Assembly: GCA_005893185.1 (NCBI GenBank)
Contig: VBOS01000407.1
Coordinates: forward strand, 1-5,884
DNA from: Candidatus Eiseniibacteriota bacterium
GTDB lineage: Bacteria > Eisenbacteria > RBG-16-71-46
Direction of reading: 5' to 3'
Length of the DNA stretch: 5,884 nucleotides
Shown piece after piece: positions 1-5,884 of this stretch; within the stretch, counting starts at the first letter, position 1; each line of letters opens with the position of its first letter. Position numbers and translations under genes: made by a program. The notes under the pieces are model-generated. The model was not told the DNA's origin. It ran no database searches and was given only the letters and a program-made list of their open reading frames with translations.

Positions 1-304
1 GCTCCACGGCGAGGCGGTGGCGGTCGGCATGCGGACCGCGGCCGCGCTCTCGGTCCGGTGCGCGGGGCTCTCCCCGAATGCGCGCGAGCGCCTGGACGCG
101 CTCCTCGACCGCTTCCGGCTGCCGCGCCGCATGCCCCCCACGCCCGTCGCCCGACTCTTCGCGTGCATGGAGCGCGACAAGAAAGCGGACGCGCACGGCG
201 TACGCTGGGTGTTGACCCCTCGGGTGGGCCATGCTAGCGTGCCGCGCCTGATACCGCGCCGCCTCGTTCGCGCAGCTTTGCTCGAAGCCGGAGCCCGCGG
301 ATGA
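1..304 (+). CDS. aroB: 3-dehydroquinate synthase, C-terminal part (5' end outside window)
   Basis: Converts DAHP to 3-dehydroquinate, the second shikimate-pathway step, in the cytosol using NAD and a divalent metal. About 100 residues are visible, read in the frame starting at base 2, roughly the last quarter of a protein that is usually near 360 residues. The visible part opens with LHGEAVAVGM, the family's metal-site motif, whose His is a known zinc ligand. Further on, ERDKKADAHGVRWVLTPRVG matches the conserved Asp-Lys-Lys segment followed by the strand and turn seen near the end of AroB proteins. The stop TGA at 302-304 overlaps the aroQ start as ATGA, which suggests translational coupling. 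AroQ acts directly on the AroB product, so the context supports the call. Related sugar-phosphate cyclases share this fold, but aroQ next door makes AroB much the likeliest. Confidence 0.93.
   Translation, partial: LHGEAVAVGMRTAAALSVRCAGLSPNARERLDALLDRFRLPRRMPPTPVARLFACMERDKKADAHGVRWVLTPRVGHASVPRLIPRRLVRAALLEAGARG
290..293 (+). promoter_or_regulatory. Ribosome binding site of aroQ
   Basis: GGAG lies seven bases before the ATG at 301, inside the end of aroB. It favours 301 over the in-frame ATG at 331, which has only GAGG four bases upstream. Confidence 0.5.
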
Positions 305-763
305 CGGATGCGGTCAACCCGCGAGGCACGATGCCCCGCATCCTCGTGCTGCACGGCCCCAACCTCGGCGCGCTCGGACACCGCGAGCCGGACGTGTATG
401 GACGCGTCTCCCTGGAAACCATCGACCGCGGCCTCCAGAGCCTCGCCGCCGAGCTGGGCTGCGAGCTGGAGTGCCGGCAGACCAACCACGAGGGTGTGCT
501 GATCGACGCGCTTCACAATGCCCGCACGGTCGCGGACGGCGTTCTCCTCAACCCGGGCGGGCTCACCCACACCAGCGTCGCGCTGCGCGATGCGGTGGCG
601 GCGGCCGGCCTGCCGGTGGTCGAGGTGCACGTCTCGAACCCCGCCGCGCGCGAGCACTTCCGCCACACGTCGGTGATCTCGGGCGCGGCCTTGGGGTTGG
701 TTCAGGGCTTCGGCGCCGAAAGCTATGGGCTCGCGCTCAGGGCCCTGGCCGGAGTGCTCTCCC

Positions 764-780
<17 letters not shown>
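301..780 (+). CDS. aroQ: 3-dehydroquinate dehydratase, type II
   Basis: Dehydrates 3-dehydroquinate to 3-dehydroshikimate, the third shikimate step; type II enzymes are small cytosolic dodecamers. The 159-residue product fits the family (about 145-160). Visible motifs in order: GPNLGALG (19-26), REPDVYG (28-34) with the lid Arg28 and catalytic Tyr33, TNHEG (61-65), NPGGLTHTS (84-92) with Asn84 and His90, VVEVHVSN (106-113) with Glu108 and His110, and AREHFRH (116-122) with Arg117. All residues expected in the active site are present. The chosen ATG overlaps the aroB stop and has a spaced GGAG. Starting at the second ATG (331) would remove a ten-residue N-terminal stretch not normally part of the fold, so that start is also possible. 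The 3' end overlaps accB. Confidence 0.96.
751..754 (+). promoter_or_regulatory. Candidate ribosome binding site of accB
   Basis: GGAG inside the 3' end of aroQ, nine bases before the GTG at 764. It is the reason for preferring that GTG over the in-frame ATG at 725, which would overlap aroQ by 56 bases. Confidence 0.4.
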
Positions 781-1363
<583 letters not shown>

Positions 1364-1367
1364 CCAG

Positions 1368-1389
1368 GTGCGGCGGAGGACCTCCGCAC
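1368..1389 (+). other. Small inverted repeat between accB and pilT
   Basis: GTGCGG (1368-1373) and CCGCAC (1384-1389) can pair as a 6-bp stem with a ten-base loop. The loop region also contains GGAGG next to CCTCC. No T-tract follows, so this is not a standard intrinsic terminator. It lies five bases after the accB stop. Confidence 0.35.
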
Positions 1390-1395
1390 GGGGCT

Positions 1396-1415
1396 CTGCC
1401 GGGACGATCCGGCAG
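1396..1415 (+). other. Hairpin just before the pilT ribosome binding site
   Basis: CTGCCGG (1396-1402) and CCGGCAG (1409-1415) form a perfect 7-bp stem around a six-base loop (GACGAT). It ends eight bases before AAGGAG of pilT. There is no T-tract, so transcription probably continues; an mRNA-processing, stabilising or translation-tuning role is possible but not shown. Confidence 0.45.
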
Positions 1416-1423
1416 GACCGCCT

Positions 1424-1429
1424 AAGGAG
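1424..1429 (+). promoter_or_regulatory. Strong ribosome binding site of pilT
   Basis: AAGGAG six bases before the ATG at 1436. It is the clearest Shine-Dalgarno sequence in the window and fixes the pilT start. Confidence 0.85.
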
Positions 1430-1435
1430 ACAGGG

Positions 1436-2659
1436 ATGAACATCCGCACCGTACTCGACAAGATGATCGCGGCCCGCGCCAGCGACTTGCACCTCAAGAC
1501 CGGTTCCGCTCCCGTCGTCCGGGTGGACGGCGTGCTGTACACGTTGGACGAGCCCCCGCCGAACGCCGCCGAGCTGCGCGAGGTCGTGAACCAGCTCCTG
1601 AACGAGGACCAGCGGCAGTACTTCACGACCCACAGCGAAATCGACTTCGCCTTCGGGGTGGCCGGCCTCGCGCGCTTCCGCGTGAACATCTTCATGCAGC
1701 GCGGCACGCCCGCGCTCGCGCTGCGCCACGTTCCGGTCGACGTGCCGACCATCGAGGACCTGAACCTGCCGCCCATCATCCGTGAGCTGGCCTTCGCCCC
1801 GCGCGGGCTCATCCTGGTGACCGGCCGCACCGGCTCCGGCAAGTCCACGACGCTCGCCGCGATGATCGACGCGATCAACAAGGTGACGAGCCGCAACGTC
1901 ATCACGGTCGAGGATCCGATCGAGTTCCTGCACCGCGACCAGATGTCCTACGTGCACCAGCGCGAGGTCGGGCTCGACACCATGTCGTTCAAGGACGGCC
2001 TGCGCTACGTGCTGCGCCAGGACCCCGACATCATCCTGGTGGGCGAGATCCGCGACCTCGAAACCATGAGCACGGCGCTCATGGCGGCCGACACCGGTCA
2101 CCTCGTGATGTCAACGCTCCACACCACGGACGTGGTGCAGACGCTGCAGCGTATCGTCTCCTTCTACCCGCCCCACCAGCACGAGGAAGTGCGCCTGTCG
2201 GTGGCCTCGAACCTGCGCGCGGTCGTCTGCCAGCGCCTGATCCCGCGCAAGGACGGCGCGGGCCGCGTGCCGGCGGTGGAGATCATGGTGAACACCCCCA
2301 CGATCCGCGAGTACATCCTGAGCCCCGACAAGACGCTTCTGGTCGGCGGCGTGGTCGCGGACGGCACCAACCAGTACGGCATGCAGACGTTCGACCAGAG
2401 CGTGATGCATCTGCTGCGCGACGGGCTCATCTCCGAGGAGGAGGCGCTGCGGAACTGCACGAACCCGAACGAGTTCGCGCTCAAGCTCAAGGGGATCTCG
2501 GCCACTTCCGACCGGCTGTGGCAGGCGGTGGACGCTGCGAGCGGCGTCGAGAACGAGGCGCTTCCGGGAGCGAGTCGGCCGCAGCCGCCAGGCGCCGGGA
2601 CGGTGCGGCCCGCGCGGGCTCCGGCCCCGCCGCCCGGCCGCCCGCGACGCGCGGCGTAG
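1436..2659 (+). CDS. pilT: Type IV pilus retraction ATPase PilT
   Basis: Hexameric cytoplasmic motor that depolymerises type IV pili, driving twitching motility and pilus retraction. The 407-residue product has the PilT architecture: an N-terminal PAS-like domain with ASDLHLKTGSAPVVRVDG (15-32), then a RecA-like ATPase domain. Walker A is GRTGSGKST (130-138), the Asp box ends in VEDPIEF (158-164), Walker B is DIILVGEIRD (198-207) with Glu204, and the His box is TGHLVMSTLHTTD (220-232). YGMQTFDQS (314-322) and GLISEEEAL (330-338) are typical of the PilT C-terminal domain. After about residue 368 comes a Pro/Arg/Ala-rich tail of roughly 40 residues that standard PilT lacks. A 72-base gap with two hairpins separates it from accB, and accC starts 23 bases after its stop. 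A PilU-like paralogue cannot be fully excluded, and no other pilus genes are visible here. Confidence 0.93.
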   Translation: MNIRTVLDKMIAARASDLHLKTGSAPVVRVDGVLYTLDEPPPNAAELREVVNQLLNEDQRQYFTTHSEIDFAFGVAGLARFRVNIFMQRGTPALALRHVPVDVPTIEDLNLPPIIRELAFAPRGLILVTGRTGSGKSTTLAAMIDAINKVTSRNVITVEDPIEFLHRDQMSYVHQREVGLDTMSFKDGLRYVLRQDPDIILVGEIRDLETMSTALMAADTGHLVMSTLHTTDVVQTLQRIVSFYPPHQHEEVRLSVASNLRAVVCQRLIPRKDGAGRVPAVEIMVNTPTIREYILSPDKTLLVGGVVADGTNQYGMQTFDQSVMHLLRDGLISEEEALRNCTNPNEFALKLKGISATSDRLWQAVDAASGVENEALPGASRPQPPGAGTVRPARAPAPPPGRPRRAA

Positions 2660-2682
2660 GCAACGAAACCGGCACGAGGCGG

Positions 2683-4044
<1,362 letters not shown>

Positions 4045-4053
4045 CCAAGCTTC

Positions 4054-4881
4054 GTGCGCGTCCGGGTGGTGCTGGTCTCGGGCGCGGGAGAGGGAGGCGG
4101 GGACCGTTTCGCGGCGCTGAATGCGACGCTCCCTGGCCGGATGTCCGGAACCCCCGATGGCAGCCGCCGTGCCGCGAAACGGGCCCCGCCTCCATCGCCC
4201 GCGCCCGAGAGCGAGCGCGGCTGGCCCCGCGACGAGCGGCGTCTCGCGGCGGTCGTGATCGACGTCCTGCGCGCGACCACCACGCTCACGGTGGCATTCG
4301 CCCACGGCGCTCGGCGCGTCATCCCGGTGGCCGGTATCGAGCAGGCCTTCGCATGGAGGGCACGAGAGCCCGGCGTGTTGCTGTGCGGCGAGCGAGAAGG
4401 CCTCAAGGTTCCGGGCTTCGATCTCGGCAACTCGCCCGAGGAATATCACGCGGAGGCGGTTGTGGGGCGCACGGTCGTGTTCGCGTCCACCAACGGATCG
4501 CGCGCGATGCTCGCATGCGCCGGTTGTGGCGTGCGCCTGCTCGGAGCATTCGTCAACGCTTCGGTGGTCGTGGATGCATTGAAGGACCGGAACTACGTGC
4601 GGCTTCAGTGCGCCGCCAAGGAGGGACGCTTCGCCCTCGAGGACGCGGCATGCGCCGGGTGGCTATGCGAAGCCCTGGCGGCCCGCGGCGCCCGGATCGA
4701 GGGCGATGGCGCGCGGCTCGCTGCAGCGCTCGCGCCGCGCGATACCGCCGCCATCCACGCGCTGGTGCAGGGCTCGGCGCACGGCCGGACGCTGCGCGCG
4801 CTCGGCCCCGCCTTCGCGCGTGACGTTGAGTTCTGCGCCGGGCTCGATCGCATCGACCGGGTCTTCGGCTTCGACGCTTGA
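4054..4881 (+). CDS. comB: 2-phosphosulfolactate phosphatase family protein (ComB-like) carrying an in-frame palindromic insert
   Basis: ComB hydrolyses 2-phosphosulfolactate to sulfolactate (Mg-dependent), a coenzyme M step in methanogens. Many bacteria carry homologues whose substrate is often unknown. Conserved blocks: VVIDVLRATTT (67-77), GEREGLKVPGFDLGNSPEEY (112-131), STNGSRAM (145-152), CAAKEGRFALED (186-197), GSAHGRTL (240-247), DVEFCAGLDRID (257-268). The GTG start at 4054, nine bases after the accC stop, gives 275 residues. Families of this kind usually start about 25 residues before VIDVLRA, with a strand like VRVRVVLV. Here that strand (1-8) is present but is followed by about 45 Gly/Pro/Arg/Ala-rich residues encoded by palindromic element A; without them the protein would be about 230 residues, a normal length. 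No good ribosome binding site is seen, so coupling to accC is likely. Family assignment is strong; the start and the physiological substrate are not. Confidence 0.88.
   Translation: MRVRVVLVSGAGEGGGDRFAALNATLPGRMSGTPDGSRRAAKRAPPPSPAPESERGWPRDERRLAAVVIDVLRATTTLTVAFAHGARRVIPVAGIEQAFAWRAREPGVLLCGEREGLKVPGFDLGNSPEEYHAEAVVGRTVVFASTNGSRAMLACAGCGVRLLGAFVNASVVVDALKDRNYVRLQCAAKEGRFALEDAACAGWLCEALAARGARIEGDGARLAAALAPRDTAAIHALVQGSAHGRTLRALGPAFARDVEFCAGLDRIDRVFGFDA
4076..4210. repeat. Palindromic element A, inserted in frame in comB
   Basis: Two 40-bp arms (4076-4115 and 4171-4210) are inverted copies that match at 37 of 40 positions and enclose a 55-bp centre. The arms begin TCTCGGGCGCGGG and end CCGTTTCGCGGC; the three mismatches are isolated. 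The total length of 135 bp is exactly 45 codons, and the comB frame stays open across it. The centre holds a small CCGG-ATGT-CCGG hairpin (4137-4148). The encoded peptide is Gly/Ala/Pro/Arg-rich and probably disordered. The arm core is shared with element B. I infer a dispersed palindromic repeat that landed in the gene without breaking it; the exact insertion boundaries and any target duplication cannot be read from a single copy. Confidence 0.9.
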
Positions 4882-4885
4882 CTCG

Positions 4886-5013
4886 CGGGGGCGGGGGCGC
4901 CCGGAGGGGGGCCGCTTCGCGGCGCGGCAGCTTTGGACGCCAGGGGTCCGCCTGTCGGTGAGCATCGCAGATAGCGCCGCGAAGCGGCCCCCCTCCGGGC
5001 GCCCCCGCCCCCG
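4886..5013. repeat. Palindromic element B in the convergent comB/lptG gap
   Basis: Perfect 40-bp inverted arms (4886-4925 and 4974-5013) flank a 48-bp centre. Each arm contains G-runs, then GGAG, and on the inner side GCCGC-TTC-GCGGC, which can fold by itself as a small hairpin (left copy 4911-4923). The element begins five bases after the comB stop and ends one base before the lptG stop codon, so it makes up nearly the whole intergenic region. Transcribed from either side, it could form a 40-bp stem and might act as a bidirectional terminator or RNA 3'-end protector, although there is no T-tract. Its arm core matches element A. Confidence 0.92.
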
Positions 5014-5014
5014 A

Positions 5015-5884
5015 TCAGCGCCGCTGGGCCTGGACGAACAGGAGAACGGACGCTGCGCCGAACACGACGTCGCCCATCCAGGCCGCCACGTACGGCGAGA
5101 GCACGCCGCTGTGCCCGAGCGCCTTGCCCAGCTGCATGAAGGCCCAGTAGACGAAGGCGATGATCACCGAGAATCCAAAGCCGAGAGCCGCGCTCTGGAG
5201 CCGAAGCCGCGTGGCGACCGATGCGCCGATCAGGACCACGATCACGTTGAACACCGGGAACGAGAGCTTGAAGTGGAGATCCACCAGATAGTTGGCCACC
5301 CGGAGCCCGCTGGCCCGGAGCTTGCCGATGTAGTGCCGGAGCTGAACGAAGTTCATCTGCGTCGGATCCAGGCTCTCCTTCGCGAAATCGCTCGGCCGCT
5401 CCCCGAGCTGGGGCGCGGGCAGCCGGACGAAGGGCTCCGCCCGCTCGCGGCCACCCTCGAAGTGGCGTATCCAGCCCGAAGAGAAGACCCACTGCTTGCC
5501 GTCCCATGTGGCCTCCGCCGCGTCCACGCGACCGACCAGCTGGCCCTGGGAGAACTCCAGGACCGAGACCTCGTGCATGCGTTGCTCGGGGACCAGGTAG
5601 AGCCGGATGTAGTACATGCGCCCGCCCAGGCCGAGATACGTGACGTCGGCGCGCTCGCGCTCCACGTCGCGCCTCACGCGCTGGATCTGCTCGTCCCAGA
5701 TCCGGTCCCGTTCGCGGGTGGCGCCCGGCGCCAGCAGCTCGCCCACCAGCAGCGAGATTGCGGCAGCTCCGACCGCGACCGCGAGCACGGGGCGCAAGAT
5801 CACGACCAGCGGCACGCCGGCCGCGCGCATCGCCGTCAGCTCTCCGAACTTGTTGAGCTGGCCGAGCGCCAGGAAGGTGGCGAG
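5015..5884 (-). CDS. lptG: LptF/LptG-family lipopolysaccharide export permease, partial (probably LptG)
   Basis: Inner-membrane permease of the LptB2FG transporter that extracts lipopolysaccharide and passes it to the periplasmic bridge. The frame runs off the window edge; 289 residues are visible of a protein usually near 360-400, so the first membrane segment and the true start are missing. The visible part begins with LNKFGELTAMRAAGVP, the family's cytoplasmic coupling-helix motif. A hydrophobic segment follows (about 24-51), then a periplasmic beta-rich domain (about 55-185), and three further membrane segments (about 206-225, 233-254, 262-284) ending in VQAQRR. The pattern LHFKLSFPVFNVIVVLIG before the last helices is typical. 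Telling LptF from LptG is hard from this part. The symbol rests on this being the last gene of its strand, where lptG often follows lptF. It converges on comB. Confidence 0.82.
   Translation of the reverse strand, partial: LATFLALGQLNKFGELTAMRAAGVPLVVILRPVLAVAVGAAAISLLVGELLAPGATRERDRIWDEQIQRVRRDVERERADVTYLGLGGRMYYIRLYLVPEQRMHEVSVLEFSQGQLVGRVDAAEATWDGKQWVFSSGWIRHFEGGRERAEPFVRLPAPQLGERPSDFAKESLDPTQMNFVQLRHYIGKLRASGLRVANYLVDLHFKLSFPVFNVIVVLIGASVATRLRLQSAALGFGFSVIIAFVYWAFMQLGKALGHSGVLSPYVAAWMGDVVFGAASVLLFVQAQRR

Noticed and set aside
1364..1435. Intrinsic terminator after accB
   Set aside because: The stems are short and no T-tract follows either. The gap leads straight into a strong ribosome binding site.
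2518..2682. Upstream extension of the accC reading frame inside the 3' end of pilT
   Set aside because: Biotin carboxylases start at the MFRKVLIANRGEIA segment, encoded from 2683. The 55 upstream residues are low-complexity and out of frame with pilT, as expected for high-G+C shadow sequence.
4141..4143. ATG inside element A as the true comB start, leaving the element mostly in the 5' leader
   Set aside because: It has no ribosome binding site in the bases before it and would remove the VRVRVVLV strand that matches the family's N-terminus. It remains the main alternative to the in-frame insertion model.
4076..5013. A composite transposon or CRISPR-like structure formed by the two palindromes
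   Set aside because: The DNA between them is the rest of an intact comB gene with no transposase, and there are only two units with no regular spacers.
5701..5730. A further copy of the palindrome core in lptG (CCCGTTCGCGGG near 5706-5717)
   Set aside because: It resembles the core only over a short stretch, lacks the GGAGG and G-run flank, and has no inverted partner nearby. It is explained by lptG coding sequence.

Overview
The window comes from a very G+C-rich bacterial chromosome (about 70% by eye) with dense gene packing. A twitching-pilus ATPase and a lipopolysaccharide-export permease of the LptF/LptG family point to a Gram-negative, two-membrane bacterium. I cannot name the phylum. 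The mix of genes would fit a deltaproteobacterium-like lineage or one of the high-GC phyla such as Gemmatimonadota, Acidobacteriota or Eisenbacteria, but this is inference.

Plus strand, 1-4881: six genes run head to tail with overlaps or short gaps and probably form one operon. They are the 3' end of aroB (3-dehydroquinate synthase), aroQ (type II 3-dehydroquinate dehydratase), accB (biotin carboxyl carrier protein), pilT (pilus retraction ATPase), accC (biotin carboxylase) and a comB-family gene (2-phosphosulfolactate phosphatase family). AroB and AroQ catalyse consecutive shikimate-pathway steps. AccB and AccC are the biotin-bearing half of acetyl-CoA carboxylase. The aroQ-accB-accC order is known from many bacteria; pilT between accB and accC is the odd part. 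Minus strand, 5015-5884: the 3' part of an lptG-like gene converges on comB.

The most notable signal is a pair of related long palindromic repeats. Element A (4076-4210) has 40-bp arms matching at 37 of 40 positions around a 55-bp centre. It lies inside the comB reading frame, is exactly 45 codons long, and splits the usual N-terminal strand of the protein from its first conserved motif. Element B (4886-5013) has perfect 40-bp arms around a 48-bp centre and fills almost the whole gap between comB and lptG. The arms of A and B share a core, CCG(T/C)TTCGCGGC, and differences between the copies are mirrored in both arms of each copy. This looks like a dispersed, paired-REP (BIME-like) palindromic family, one copy of which has inserted in frame into a protein-coding gene, similar in outcome to the Rickettsia palindromic elements.
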